A DNA stretch of 64,000 nt from Rhodococcoides fascians NBRC 12155 = LMG 3623 (GCF_001894785.1 NZ_BCWW01000004.1:186001-250000), one strand, 5' to 3'. Numbered from the stretch's first letter, positions 20,744 to 29,946 are shown. Made by a program: numbers and translations. Notes: generated from the letters alone by a model not told the origin.

Positions 20744-21793
20744 CGCCTGCTGTCCCTGCTGGGTGGGGTACAGAGTCGCCGCCAGCTCGCCGACGCGTTC
20801 GACGAGCTGATCGAAGAACGCCTGAGGATCGGCGTGGGTGGCGATGGCTGCGTTCGGAGGCCTGCCCCACATTCCGCGCCAATCCGCCACCGTCGTTCCG
20901 CGAGTGAGGGTTCCGACCAGTTCCACGTCCACGGTCGCGTGCCGGTAGGTGGCGATATCCGGTTGCACCGCCACTGCTGCGGCGAACGGATCGTGCATGT
21001 GGGCCAGGAACCCCTGATCGTGATCGCGATGGAATTCGAAGTAGAAGCGGACCGCGTCCGAGAAATGACGCACGATCGGGTTCGAGGCCGTCGATCGCGC
21101 CCCCGGCGCATCGGTCGACGAGATCAGCTCGGCCGGAACGCTTCCGGCGCGTTCACCGAGAAGGCGAATGTGCTCGGGTGTCATCTCTATGGTCTCGGTG
21201 ATGTCGAGTGCGCAGACGATCGGGCGGCGGTCCTCGGGTAGTCCGGAGAAAGCGGCGAAGACCTCCGCTGCAGCCTCGGGGTCCACCGCGATGTTCCACT
21301 CGCTCGTCGGCGTCGTGTTGCCCTGATGCTGAAAAGCACCACCCATCAACACCAATCGCTTCAACAGCCGAGGCAACTCGGGGTCTCGGCGAACCGCCAG
21401 CGCGAGATTGGTCAGCGGACCGGTGACGAGACCGGTGATCTCACCCGGTCGCGAGCGAATCAACTCGATCCACATCGTGGTGGCATCGCGTGCGGACAGG
21501 TCCCGACTCGACACCGGCAGCTCCGCATATCCGATGCCCTGCGGTCCGTGCGTGTCCTCGGTGGTCATCAAAGGTGCCACCAACGGCACCTGCGCACCGA
21601 GCGACACTTCGATATCGGCCGCGCGGCACAGGTCGAGCCAGGCCAGGTTGTTCGCGGCGACCTGGTTCACCGGCACGTTACCGGCGGTGGACGCTATGCC
21701 GAGGATCTCGGCCTCGTCGGTGGCCAACAGATACAGCAGTGCGAGCGAGTCGTCGATCCCGGTGTCGACGTCGACGATCATCGGTACGGTCAT
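20720..21793 (-). CDS. Nucleoside hydrolase (IunH family)
   Basis: A 357-residue enzyme expected to cleave the N-glycosidic bond of ribonucleosides in purine/pyrimidine salvage. The calcium-binding DVDTGIDD motif (D8, D10, D14, D15) is at the N-terminus; VLMGGAFQHQGN and the EWNIAVDPEAAAEVF stretch (NxxxDPEA) complete the family pattern. Substrate preference cannot be told from the sequence. The 3' end overlaps meaB tail to tail by 24 bases. The start ATG overlaps the stop of the upstream osmC-like gene (ATGA), so both are one transcript. Confidence 0.9.
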   Translation of the reverse strand: MTVPMIVDVDTGIDDSLALLYLLATDEAEILGIASTAGNVPVNQVAANNLAWLDLCRAADIEVSLGAQVPLVAPLMTTEDTHGPQGIGYAELPVSSRDLSARDATTMWIELIRSRPGEITGLVTGPLTNLALAVRRDPELPRLLKRLVLMGGAFQHQGNTTPTSEWNIAVDPEAAAEVFAAFSGLPEDRRPIVCALDITETIEMTPEHIRLLGERAGSVPAELISSTDAPGARSTASNPIVRHFSDAVRFYFEFHRDHDQGFLAHMHDPFAAAVAVQPDIATYRHATVDVELVGTLTRGTTVADWRGMWGRPPNAAIATHADPQAFFDQLVERVGELAATLYPTQQGQQASGIEGVE

Positions 21794-22260
21794 GCGTTCA
21801 CCCGAGTCGTCGGGTTGTGGCGGACCGGGAAGTTGACCGATCGGGCGATGAAGCACTTGGCTGCGGCCTCGGCGTGCAGTTCCTCCGCACGGGTCACCAT
21901 CGAGGAATCGGCGACCGTCACTACCGGAGCCAGGGTCACCTCGACGAACTGCCCCGAGCCGTCGGATTGCTCGGTCATGACCCCGGTGGGGGAGTCGACG
22001 TAGTCGGTGACGGTCACGTGCGACGCGGCGGCCAACCCGAGGTACCACAGCATGTGGCAGCTCGACAGCGACGCCACGAGTAGCTCCTCTGGATTCCACC
22101 GCTCGGGATCGCCGCGAAAGCTCGGATCGGAACTGGCCGAGAGATCGGGTTTTCCGGGTGCCGTGACCAAATGATCGCGGTCGTATGCGGCTGCATTCGC
22201 CGTCCCGTGTCCGCGATTGCCGGTCCAGCTCACGGCCAGGGCGTAGTCATGGGTGGGCAT
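21790..22260 (-). CDS. OsmC/Ohr family protein
   Basis: A 156-residue OsmC-fold protein; this family includes thiol-dependent peroxidases that reduce organic hydroperoxides. Two cysteines are in the expected places: C68 in SLSSCHMLW and C136 in AAAKCFIA. It begins PTHDYALAVSWTGNRG. In a mycothiol producer the reducing partner would probably be a lipoylated protein or mycothiol, which is inference. It is the first gene of a two-gene unit with the nucleoside hydrolase and is divergent from the ProP-like transporter. Confidence 0.88.
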   Translation of the reverse strand: MPTHDYALAVSWTGNRGHGTANAAAYDRDHLVTAPGKPDLSASSDPSFRGDPERWNPEELLVASLSSCHMLWYLGLAAASHVTVTDYVDSPTGVMTEQSDGSGQFVEVTLAPVVTVADSSMVTRAEELHAEAAAKCFIARSVNFPVRHNPTTRVNA

Positions 22261-22566
22261 GGGTCCATCGTGCCAGGCCGCCGTCCACCGTCGTCACGCA
22301 CGCCGGGGAGACCTGTCCGTATTGCGATCAATGCGCCAATTGTCAAGGTAGTGGCCAAGATTCGATCGACCGACCTCTACCTGGGGGAATGCACGCTCGT
22401 GCGTGCCGATGTCCGTTTCGGCGTTTGTCTGCTGGTCATTGCGCTCGCTAACGTTGCTGCAATGACGGTTGCGCAAGGTCCAGAATCGCCCGAGTCGTCA
22501 CCCCAGATCCCGAAATGGGGCCAGCGCCACGTACAGCGTCTGCGGCGTGACGCATTCTTCAAACGT
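22261..22566. other. Divergent intergenic region osmC / proP-like
   Basis: A 306-base gap. The transporter frame stays open through it, and ATG 22462 could add 35 basic residues to the transporter, but no ribosome site supports that. An AT-richer patch around 22320-22350 (TTGCGATCAATGCGCCAATT in part) is the best promoter candidate. No other structure seen. Confidence 0.4.
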
Positions 22567-23997
22567 ATGCGTCGCAAGCCGGCGATGTCGGAAGAGAGCA
22601 TCACGGTCGTGGACCAGCCCATGCTCAAGCGGGCCGTGTCTGCTGCGGCACTGGGCAACACGATGGAATGGTTCGACTTCGGTGTGTACGGCTACCTGGC
22701 CGCGACACTGGGCAAGGTGTTCTACCCGGACGCGTCACCCGCGGTCCAGTTGCTGTCGACCTTCGCCACGTTCGCGGCCGCGTTCGTAGTACGGCCACTC
22801 GGTGGACTCTTCTTCGGCCCTCTCGGCGACCGCATCGGACGCCAGAAGGTCCTGGCCGCCACCATGATCATGATGTCGATCGGTACGTTGGCCGTCGGCC
22901 TGATTCCCAGCTACGACTCCATCGGAATCTGGGCTCCCATCCTGCTGCTCGTCGCCCGCCTGGTTCAGGGATTCTCCACCGGTGGTGAATACGGCGGTGC
23001 CACGACTTTCATCGCCGAATATTCACCCGACAAAAGACGAGGTTTCCTCGGCAGTTGGCTCGACTTCGGCACTTTCGTCGGATACGCGATGGGGTCCGGA
23101 TTGGTGACAATTCTGAATGCGGTACTGGGCGACGCCACCATGATCGAATGGGGCTGGCGCATACCGTTCTTCATTGCCGGACCGATGGGCATCATCGGTT
23201 TGTACCTGCGCCTCAAGCTGGAGGACACCCCCGCGTTCCGCAAGCAACTCGACGAGCACGACTCGAAGGTCAAGGCGCAGGAGACCGGACGCAGCTCGAT
23301 CGGAAAGATCTTCACGGTCCATTGGAAAGCACTGCTCATCTGCATGGGAATCGTGTTGCTCTACAACGTCACCAACTACATGGTGACCTCGTACCTGCCC
23401 ACGTACTTCACCGAGGTCGTCGGTCGCAGCCAGCTCAGCGCCGATCTGTTGGTCCTGTCCGCGATGGTCGTGGTCGTGTCCATCATCGTGGCCGTCGGTC
23501 GGCTGACGGACCGAATCGGCCGCAAGCCGGTGTTCGTGTTCGGTGCCATCGGACAGATAGTCCTGGCCATCCCGTGCTTCCTGCTCATCCAACGCAGCGG
23601 ATGGATCGGACCTCTGATTGCGTGCCTGCTGCTGGGAGTGGTGCTGGCGTGCTTCGCCGCACCCAGCGCCTCCACCTTGCCTGCACTGTTCCCGACGCGC
23701 GTGCGCTACGCCGCACTGTCGATCGGATTCAACCTGTCGGTGTCGATCTTCGGCGGCACCACACCGCTGGTCACCTCGGCCCTGGTCAGTTCCACCGGCA
23801 GCACCATGATCCCGGCCTACTACCTGATCATCAGCGGCGTCATCGGTCTGATCGCCGTCGGTTTCCTCCGCGAGTCGGCTACTCAGCCGCTCGATGGTTC
23901 TCCGCCCCAGGTGGATTCGACCGAAGAGGCCAAGGATCTGTACACCGAGGCGTCTGCGCTGACCGGGAGTAGCTCCGCAGATCGGTCAGCGCGGTAA
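22567..23997 (+). CDS. proP: ProP-like MFS proton/osmolyte (MHS family) symporter
   Basis: A 476-residue, 12-helix transporter of the metabolite:H+ symporter family. The match to E. coli ProP is strong: LGNTMEWFDFGVYGYLA, GGLFFGPLGDRIGRQK, SYDSIGIWAPILLL, QGFSTGGEYGGATTF, PDKRRGFLGSWLDFG, EWGWRIPFF and ASTLPALFPT. ProP takes up proline and glycine betaine in response to high osmolarity; this protein lacks the long C-terminal coiled coil of E. coli ProP. ATG 22567 aligns best with the ProP start; ATG 22585 and 22462 are alternatives. Its stop overlaps the convergent CoA-transferase gene by 12 bases. Confidence 0.85.
   Translation: MRRKPAMSEESITVVDQPMLKRAVSAAALGNTMEWFDFGVYGYLAATLGKVFYPDASPAVQLLSTFATFAAAFVVRPLGGLFFGPLGDRIGRQKVLAATMIMMSIGTLAVGLIPSYDSIGIWAPILLLVARLVQGFSTGGEYGGATTFIAEYSPDKRRGFLGSWLDFGTFVGYAMGSGLVTILNAVLGDATMIEWGWRIPFFIAGPMGIIGLYLRLKLEDTPAFRKQLDEHDSKVKAQETGRSSIGKIFTVHWKALLICMGIVLLYNVTNYMVTSYLPTYFTEVVGRSQLSADLLVLSAMVVVVSIIVAVGRLTDRIGRKPVFVFGAIGQIVLAIPCFLLIQRSGWIGPLIACLLLGVVLACFAAPSASTLPALFPTRVRYAALSIGFNLSVSIFGGTTPLVTSALVSSTGSTMIPAYYLIISGVIGLIAVGFLRESATQPLDGSPPQVDSTEEAKDLYTEASALTGSSSADRSAR
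23956..23992. terminator. Bidirectional hairpin across two convergent stops
   Basis: GCGCTGACCG (23956-23965) and CGGTCAGCGC (23983-23992) form a perfect 10-base-pair stem with a 17-base loop. It lies inside both coding ends, spanning the stop of the CoA-transferase gene (23986-23988) and ending 3 bases before the transporter stop codon. It could end transcription both ways; there is no T run. Confidence 0.5.
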
Positions 23998-25314
23998 CCA
24001 ACCGGCCTCGTCGCTACCCCAGGCGTGAGCCGGGTACGCGTAGTCGGAGTAGCAGTCGAACACCGGTCTCGCTGCCGTCACCGAGCCGTGCGTGACCACG
24101 CACTCGGGTGGCGGTAGCGCGGCGGGGCCGTGTTCGGGGTCGCGCCCGGGAAGACCGGTCAGCCACGCCGCCGTTGCTGCGAGCGCTACGTCGACCGGTG
24201 CCGCAGTGCCCGACCCTTCTACGCGCGCCGCCAGTTCCGAGACGATTCCGGCAGCCAGCAGATAACCGCTCGCATGATCGAGCGCCTGAGCCGGAAGCCG
24301 ACCGGGCCGACCGTCCCGGCCTTCCAGAACAGAGATACCGCAGGCGGCCTGAACAAGGCTGTCGAAGCCCCGCCGCCGCGACCAGGGACCCTCTGTGCCC
24401 CATGCGCTGATGTGCCCGTGGACGAGGTCCGCCCGATGTTCGAGGCCGAAACGATCGAGGGCCCCCGGCCGATACCCGGTGACGAGCACGTCGGCCGAGT
24501 CGAGCAGCCCGAGCATCCGATCGAGTCCCTCCGCCGTGTCCAGGTCCAGCAGGGCCGACCGCTTGCCCTGGCCGTTCTCCAGATGCTGCCAGGGCAGTTC
24601 CGGGTGCCGGGGCGAATCGACACGGAGCACATCGGCACCGAGAAGTGCGAGAGCGCGCGTAGCGACAGGACCGGCAATCACCCGCGTCAGATCGAGCACC
24701 CGGATACCCGCCAACGGGTAATCGGCACCCCGCGGCCGAAGCGACGAAAGCAGCCGGAACGACGGAATGCGCACTCGGGCAGCCGGATCGGCCGCACCTC
24801 GTGTAACGACCGGACCGGAGCTCGCGGCAATACCAGCGGGGTGAGCGGACCATTGTTCTTCCGTGCGGACCCGCACGGCCAGAGCGCCCGACGCCGCGCA
24901 CAGCTCTTCGAGCTCGAACCCGGACATTCCGCGGAGTCGATCGCCGAACACGTCGATCGACTCCGCCGAGCCGGCGCCACCGAGGCCCACCACACCGAGC
25001 AATGCCTCTCGGTGGTGTGGGTAGTTGGCGTGGGTTCTCACCCAACCGTCGGACACCGGGAAGAAGCCGGACAGATCGGCGAAACCCTGCACCGGCTCGC
25101 CGTCGATCCGCAACACGGTGTCGCCCATGAACGACGCGGCGATACGCGCCAGGGACGCTGTCGGCGTCACCGTCTCGGATTCCGTCGTCACCGATCCCAG
25201 CGCGCTTTGCAACTGGGCGACGGCGGTGCCGAGGGCACCGACCGACTCGGCGGCGAGCGCCGCGACCGGAAGCGTCGATGCGAGATATCCAGTGGTGCCC
25301 GGCGTTCCCTGCAC
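23986..25314 (-). CDS. Class III CoA-transferase (CaiB/BaiF family)
   Basis: A 442-residue protein with the family III CoA-transferase fold. The typical core is ADYPLAGIRVLDLTRVIAGPVATRALALLGADVLRVDSP (in part; LDLTRVIAGP is the hallmark) and the GTEGPWSRRRGFDSLVQAACG segment. The catalytic Asp expected after the AGP motif could not be assigned with certainty. An N-terminal extension of about 190 residues resembles a second, degenerate copy of the fold, as in some fused CaiB proteins. It starts 5 bases after the saccharopine-dehydrogenase-like gene, so they share a transcript. Substrate unknown. The start at 25314 is a GTG. Confidence 0.8.
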   Translation of the reverse strand: MQGTPGTTGYLASTLPVAALAAESVGALGTAVAQLQSALGSVTTESETVTPTASLARIAASFMGDTVLRIDGEPVQGFADLSGFFPVSDGWVRTHANYPHHREALLGVVGLGGAGSAESIDVFGDRLRGMSGFELEELCAASGALAVRVRTEEQWSAHPAGIAASSGPVVTRGAADPAARVRIPSFRLLSSLRPRGADYPLAGIRVLDLTRVIAGPVATRALALLGADVLRVDSPRHPELPWQHLENGQGKRSALLDLDTAEGLDRMLGLLDSADVLVTGYRPGALDRFGLEHRADLVHGHISAWGTEGPWSRRRGFDSLVQAACGISVLEGRDGRPGRLPAQALDHASGYLLAAGIVSELAARVEGSGTAAPVDVALAATAAWLTGLPGRDPEHGPAALPPPECVVTHGSVTAARPVFDCYSDYAYPAHAWGSDEAGWLPR

Positions 25315-25319
25315 CGCAA

Positions 25320-26585
25320 TCAGTTCCGCTTGGCCCAGATCTCCATGCCGGCCGCATTCAGACGGTCCACCAGAACGTCGCCCATGGCGGTTGCGGGAGT
25401 GAGAACTCCGCTGGCTTTCGGCAGTGCGTCTTTACCGAGAACCAGCGCGAGTGCGGACTCGGCGAGCATGACCGCCGTCGCCTTGTAGCCGGGGTCGCCG
25501 GACGCCTTGACCCGGGCCCGGTATCGCGCCCCGGACGTCGTCTGGGTGTACAGATCGACCGTGAAATGGCCCTTCTCTCGGGCCTTTTCACTGGGGCCGC
25601 TACCGGGCTTGGGCAGGATGCGATCGAGCACCTTGCCCGGCAGTACCGTCATGGCCGACACTCCGACGAACAGTCCTGCCGACAGTGCACCGGCGAGCAC
25701 CGGGCTGACGACGGACGAGCCGACGCTCATCACCTCGCTGTACCGGAACTGCTTTCCGTAGGCCCAGTCTCGAAGTGCATTGGTACGCCGCACGACTCGT
25801 GTGTTGTACGAGGCCATCACGAACGGAGCCTTCCACCCGCGCAGGCTCGGATCGATCTTCTTTCCGTCGATGAGCACGGTATCGAGTTGGCGGCCGAGCT
25901 GGGGCTCGAGGCTTCGATCGGGGCTCAGCGAATACGGACGGGCCGCGATGCGTCTGGCCCGCTTGTCCTTCTTCATGGCCTCGATCTGACCACGGAGCGA
26001 GTCGACGGTACCGCCACTGACCCCGCCCGACATCGAGGTGACCACGAGCGTGGTGTCGGTGAGTTCGCCCGCATTGTCGGCCGTGACGGCCTCGTACAAA
26101 GCGTGGACACCGATGTCGGACGGAACCGAGTCGAACCCACACGAGTGGACGATCCTGGCACCGGTACGTTGTGCGATCTCGTGGTTGGTATCGATGCTCT
26201 CGCGAGCGAAGAGCACCTCGCCGGTGAGGTCGACATAGTCGGTTCCGGCCTCGGCGCACGCAGTCGCCAGTGGCATGCCGTACTTGGCATACGGGCCGAC
26301 CGTCGTGATGACGACTCGGGACGACTCGGCCATGGATCGCAGCGCAGCGGTGTCGGAAGCGTCGGCTTCGATGACGGGCCAGTTCTGGGCGTTGGGTCCC
26401 AGTTCCTTTCGCGCTGCCTCGATGCGTCCGGTGGACCTGCCTGCCAGCGCGATACGGGTGTCGGCAGGCGCGTGTTCGGCGAGGTATTTCGCCGTCAGCT
26501 TTCCTACGAATCCGGTGACGCCGTAGACGACGATGTCGTGGGTGCGGTCGGGGCCTGAGGTGAAATCCGAGTCGGACGTAGTCAT
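25320..26585 (-). CDS. Saccharopine dehydrogenase-like / trans-acting enoyl reductase family protein
   Basis: A 421-residue NAD(P)-binding protein. The N-terminal Rossmann motif is VYGVTGFVGKLTAKYL, followed by VITTVGPYAKYG, YVDLTGEV and HSCGFDSVPSDIG, which are hallmarks of the mycobacterial family containing Rv2449c and the trans-acting enoyl reductase Rv2953. A hydrophobic segment near 285-305 (VSPVLAGALSAGLFVGVSAM) suggests membrane contact. Whether it acts in lipid biosynthesis here is unknown; no polyketide synthase is nearby. ATG 26585 begins MTTSDSDF. It precedes the CoA-transferase gene in one operon. Confidence 0.85.
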   Translation of the reverse strand: MTTSDSDFTSGPDRTHDIVVYGVTGFVGKLTAKYLAEHAPADTRIALAGRSTGRIEAARKELGPNAQNWPVIEADASDTAALRSMAESSRVVITTVGPYAKYGMPLATACAEAGTDYVDLTGEVLFARESIDTNHEIAQRTGARIVHSCGFDSVPSDIGVHALYEAVTADNAGELTDTTLVVTSMSGGVSGGTVDSLRGQIEAMKKDKRARRIAARPYSLSPDRSLEPQLGRQLDTVLIDGKKIDPSLRGWKAPFVMASYNTRVVRRTNALRDWAYGKQFRYSEVMSVGSSVVSPVLAGALSAGLFVGVSAMTVLPGKVLDRILPKPGSGPSEKAREKGHFTVDLYTQTTSGARYRARVKASGDPGYKATAVMLAESALALVLGKDALPKASGVLTPATAMGDVLVDRLNAAGMEIWAKRN

Positions 26586-26623
26586 GGTTACGACACTAAC
26601 GCGGACGCCGCCGGCAGCGTCGG

Positions 26624-28120
26624 TTAGTGGGTCCAGGTGTGCACGGGTTCTCCCGTGTCCATCCTGTCCACGTAATCTCCCAACATCCCCGCGAGAGCCT
26701 GCTCCCGAGTATCGCCGGCCCGTTCGCGCGCGACGACGGCGGCTCGCTGCCACCCCGAACCCGACTGCTTGGCCAGGCACCGCGCTTCGATAATGCCGAG
26801 ATAGCGGTCACGTACGGCAGAGTCGACGCCGTACGCGGCGAGACCGGCCTCGGCCATCGGAAGCAATCGGCGCAGTACCAGCTCCTGCGGACTCACCCAG
26901 CCGACCTCGGGCCAGTAGAGCATCGAATCGAACCCGCCGCGCGCCGCGGAGTGCACGTTCTCCTCGGCGGCATCGAACGACATCTGCGACCACAGGGGCC
27001 GATCGGCATCCGCGAGAGCCCGTACGGTGCCGTAGTAGAACGCGGCATCGGCGAGGGTGTCGACGACTGTCGGTCCGGCAGGCAGAACGCGGTTCTCGAG
27101 CCGGATGTGGTGCCCGTCGCCGGATCGATCGTAGATCGGCCGGTTCCACCGGTACACGGTTCCGTTGTGCATCCGCAGTTCCGACAGCGACGGTGTATCA
27201 CCTCGGGCCAGAGCGGCTTTGGGGTCCTCTTCGCTGCACACCGGGAGCAGGGCGGGGAAGTAGCGCGAGTTCTCCTCGAACAGGTCGAAGATCGAGGTGA
27301 TCCATCGCTCCCCGAACCACACTCGCGGGCGAACTCCCTGGTTCTTGAGTTCCTGCGGCCTCGTATCGGTGGCCTGCTCGAACAACGGTATGCGGGTCTC
27401 GTGCCACAGTGCACGCCCGGCGAGGAACGGCGAATTCGCGGCGAGCGCAACCTGAACACCCGACAACGCCTGTGCGGCATTCCAATACGACGCGAACTCG
27501 TCAGGGGCGACTTGCAGATGCAGTTGGACGGACGTGCAGGCCGCTTCGGGCAGAATCGTGTCGGTCACGATATCGAGGTTCTCGGCGGCCGCAGACCCGG
27601 GCAGACGCACGCCCGCGATCTTCAGTTCGATGTCCTCACCACGGGCGGCGAAGATCTGCTGGTTCAGTAGGTCGTATCGCGGATTCGCCGACAGCCAGCG
27701 GTGTTCGAAGTGTTCCTTCGTCAGAGTCGGGAGCATGCCGATCATGGCAAGTCGACTACCCGAGCCACGGGCCCGCTCGTCGGCAGCATTCAGCGATCGC
27801 CGCAGATCCGTCTCCAACTCGGCGATCGACGAGCCCCGCAGCGGTCGAGGATCGACGTTGATCTCGATGTTGAACTGGCCCAGCTCGGTCTGATAATCAG
27901 GATCGGCGATGGCGTCGAGTACCTCGGCATTGGCCATCGACGGTGCCATGTCCTCGTCTACGAGGTTGAGCTCGATCTCCATGCCGATCTGGGGTTCGCC
28001 GACCTGGAACGTCTCGTCGGCCAACATGATGGCCAACGCGTCTAGACAGTCCTGAACCTTCTGCCGAAACTGGTGTCGGTCCTGTCTGGTGAACTTTCGG
28101 CGTTCGACATCCTCGCCCAT
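26624..28120 (-). CDS. Glutamate-cysteine ligase family (GCS2) protein
   Basis: A 498-residue carboxylate-amine ligase of the GCS2 superfamily. IGMEIELNLVDED (about 45-57) is the ATP/metal motif, FNIEINVDPRPLRG follows, and later EARC and the active-site-like RLENRVLPAGPTVVD are visible. The family joins glutamate to an amine such as cysteine, but members without proven substrates are common in actinobacteria, which use mycothiol rather than glutathione (mshC is in this window). It is not EgtA-like in context, since no other ergothioneine genes are near. ATG 28120 has GAGGCGG 8 bases upstream. Confidence 0.82.
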   Translation of the reverse strand: MGEDVERRKFTRQDRHQFRQKVQDCLDALAIMLADETFQVGEPQIGMEIELNLVDEDMAPSMANAEVLDAIADPDYQTELGQFNIEINVDPRPLRGSSIAELETDLRRSLNAADERARGSGSRLAMIGMLPTLTKEHFEHRWLSANPRYDLLNQQIFAARGEDIELKIAGVRLPGSAAAENLDIVTDTILPEAACTSVQLHLQVAPDEFASYWNAAQALSGVQVALAANSPFLAGRALWHETRIPLFEQATDTRPQELKNQGVRPRVWFGERWITSIFDLFEENSRYFPALLPVCSEEDPKAALARGDTPSLSELRMHNGTVYRWNRPIYDRSGDGHHIRLENRVLPAGPTVVDTLADAAFYYGTVRALADADRPLWSQMSFDAAEENVHSAARGGFDSMLYWPEVGWVSPQELVLRRLLPMAEAGLAAYGVDSAVRDRYLGIIEARCLAKQSGSGWQRAAVVARERAGDTREQALAGMLGDYVDRMDTGEPVHTWTH

Positions 28121-28254
28121 GGTGACCGCCTCACGCTGTGTCTCGGTGCCGTTCGCTCACGCGAGACGGCGTCGTTTCCGAGTATCGCAGCCCGGGGTTG
28201 CTCCGGGGCATCCACGTGCAGAATCGCCCGGAGGAACGACCCCGGGGCCGATCG

Positions 28255-29718
28255 TCACCAGGGCGAGGGCTGGTAATCCTTGAGGAACGAGCCGTACAGA
28301 TCGACTCCGAGTTCGCCCTGCACGATGGGGTCGTACACCCGCGCAGCACCGTCGACCAGATCCAGCGGCGCGTGGAAGCCCTCGTCGGCCAGCCGCATCT
28401 TGGTGGGGTGCGGGCGCTCGTCGGTGATCCATCCGGTGTCGACGGCGGTCATCAGGATGCCGCTCTCCACCATCTCCTTGGCACTGGTGCGGGTCAGCAT
28501 GTTCAATGCCGCCTTGGCCATGTTGGTGTGCGGATGCCCCGGGCCCTTGTATGCCCGACCGAACTGACCCTCCATGGCAGAAACGTTGACCACATACTTG
28601 CGTCGAGCCTGTGACGCCTCCATCGACGCGCGCAGGCGTGAGACGAGGATGAACGGTGCCACGGAATTGCACAGCTGCACTTCGAGCAACTCGACCGGAT
28701 CGACCTGCTCGACGGTGTGAATCCAGCTGTTGGTCTCGGCGAGGTCGGGCACCAGGCCGCCCGCGTCGATCGCCAGTCCGTTCTCGATGCGCTCCGCTGT
28801 CACCGAACCCGCCACCATCGCCAGAGACGCGACGTCGTCTGCACTCAGAGTCGCCGAGACCTGCTGACCGCCGATCGCCGTGGCCGGCAACGAGCTGGCC
28901 AACGACGCAGGGTGGGCGTCGCTGGTCTTGCCGAACGTGATCCGTTGCGGCCCGGCACCGTCGGTCAGTGCCGCGGGCAACGGTTCCGCTTCGGCGTCGG
29001 CCAGCGCGCTGTACGAGCCGGGGGAGCGCTTGACCGTCTGCGCAGCATTGTTGATCAGGATGTCGAGCGGTCCCTCGGCGGCGACCGAATCGGCAAGTGC
29101 CACAACCTGAGCGGGGTCTCGTAGATCGATACCGACGACGCGCAGGCGGTGCAACCACTGATCGCTGTCGTCCATCGCAGCGAACCGGCGCACGGCATCG
29201 TTGGGAAAACGCGTGGTGATCGTCGTGTGTGCGCCGTCGCGGAGCAGCCGAAGGGCGATGTACATGCCGATCTTCGCCCGACCTCCGGTCAGCAGTGCTC
29301 GCCGGCCGGACAGGTCGGTTCGTGCGTTGCGTTTGCCGCGGTTGAGCGCCGCGCACTCGGGACACAGCTGGTGGTAGAACGAATCGACATCGGTGTAGCG
29401 CTGCTTGCAGATGTAGCACGGGCGCGCCCTGATCAAGGTGCCCGCGATCTCACCCTCGGCGCGCGAGGTGAGGGACAGACCTGCGGTCTCGTCGTCGATA
29501 CGATCCGGGGATCCGGTCGCCGTGGCCGCCACGACTGCCCGGTCGGCTGCGTTGACGGCGTTGCGTGCGGCAACGCGTCGAGCACGCTTGAGATCTTTGA
29601 ACATGGCACCGGACGCCCGCTGGACGGCGATGGAATCCGGATGGTTCTTGTCCAGCTCGGCGGCTTGTGCGAGCACCCGCAGACACGTGTCGAGATCGGT
29701 GGGGTCGATCGAGTCCAT
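28255..29718 (-). CDS. Atypical short-chain dehydrogenase with N-terminal Cys4 zinc motif
   Basis: A 487-residue fusion. Residues 1-100 are helical; C101-x2-C104 and C119-x2-C122 (CYIC...CPEC) form a likely zinc ribbon; residues about 130-480 are an SDR domain with TGGRAKIGMYIA and INNAAQ. The usual catalytic Tyr of YxxxK is replaced: the sequence reads HTNMAK, so Thr stands four residues before the Lys. The Ser strand (VVNVSAMEG) is kept. About 60 residues extra lie between NNAAQ and the active site. AGGAGA 6 bases before ATG 29718 fixes the start. Substrate unknown. Confidence 0.85.
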   Translation of the reverse strand: MDSIDPTDLDTCLRVLAQAAELDKNHPDSIAVQRASGAMFKDLKRARRVAARNAVNAADRAVVAATATGSPDRIDDETAGLSLTSRAEGEIAGTLIRARPCYICKQRYTDVDSFYHQLCPECAALNRGKRNARTDLSGRRALLTGGRAKIGMYIALRLLRDGAHTTITTRFPNDAVRRFAAMDDSDQWLHRLRVVGIDLRDPAQVVALADSVAAEGPLDILINNAAQTVKRSPGSYSALADAEAEPLPAALTDGAGPQRITFGKTSDAHPASLASSLPATAIGGQQVSATLSADDVASLAMVAGSVTAERIENGLAIDAGGLVPDLAETNSWIHTVEQVDPVELLEVQLCNSVAPFILVSRLRASMEASQARRKYVVNVSAMEGQFGRAYKGPGHPHTNMAKAALNMLTRTSAKEMVESGILMTAVDTGWITDERPHPTKMRLADEGFHAPLDLVDGAARVYDPIVQGELGVDLYGSFLKDYQPSPW

Positions 29719-29768
29719 CTTCAGTCTCCTAGCATCGGCCCGGTCGAGCCGTCGACGTGAGAACAACG

Positions 29769-29799
29769 AAAAAGACCCCGATTCCGAAGAATCAGGGTC
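29769..29799 (-). terminator. Intrinsic terminator downstream of tRNA-Leu
   Basis: On the minus strand GACCCTGATTC - TTCG - GAATCGGGGTC gives an 11-pair stem with a UUCG tetraloop (one G-U pair) followed by five T. This is the only textbook rho-independent terminator seen in the window. It ends the tRNA-Leu transcript 60 bases past the tRNA. Confidence 0.88.
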
Positions 29800-29860
29800 A
29801 GTTTCGTCTGTCTCAACTCAGATCTTTGAAAATCTTTGTCTGTGAACAACATTCAGACGG

Positions 29861-29946
29861 TGTCCGAGGGGGGACTTGAACCCCCACGTCCGTTAATAGG
29901 ACACTAGCACCTCAAGCTAGCGCGTCTGCCATTCCGCCACTCGGAC
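29861..29946 (-). tRNA. tRNA-Leu (anticodon GAG)
   Basis: Minus strand begins GTCCGAGTGGCGGAATGG and ends CCCCTCGGAC plus discriminator A (29861). The acceptor stem GTCCGAG/CTCGGAC pairs fully. The anticodon arm is CTAGC-TTGAGGT-GCTAG, anticodon GAG. A long class II variable arm (TGTCCTATTAACGGACG) follows, then a T arm with GGTTCAAGTCC. CCA is not encoded. It reads CUC/CUU leucine codons. Confidence 0.95.

Noticed and set aside
29861..29946. Integration site at tRNA-Leu
   Set aside because: No integrase gene and no obvious partial duplicate of the tRNA 3' end were seen within the window.
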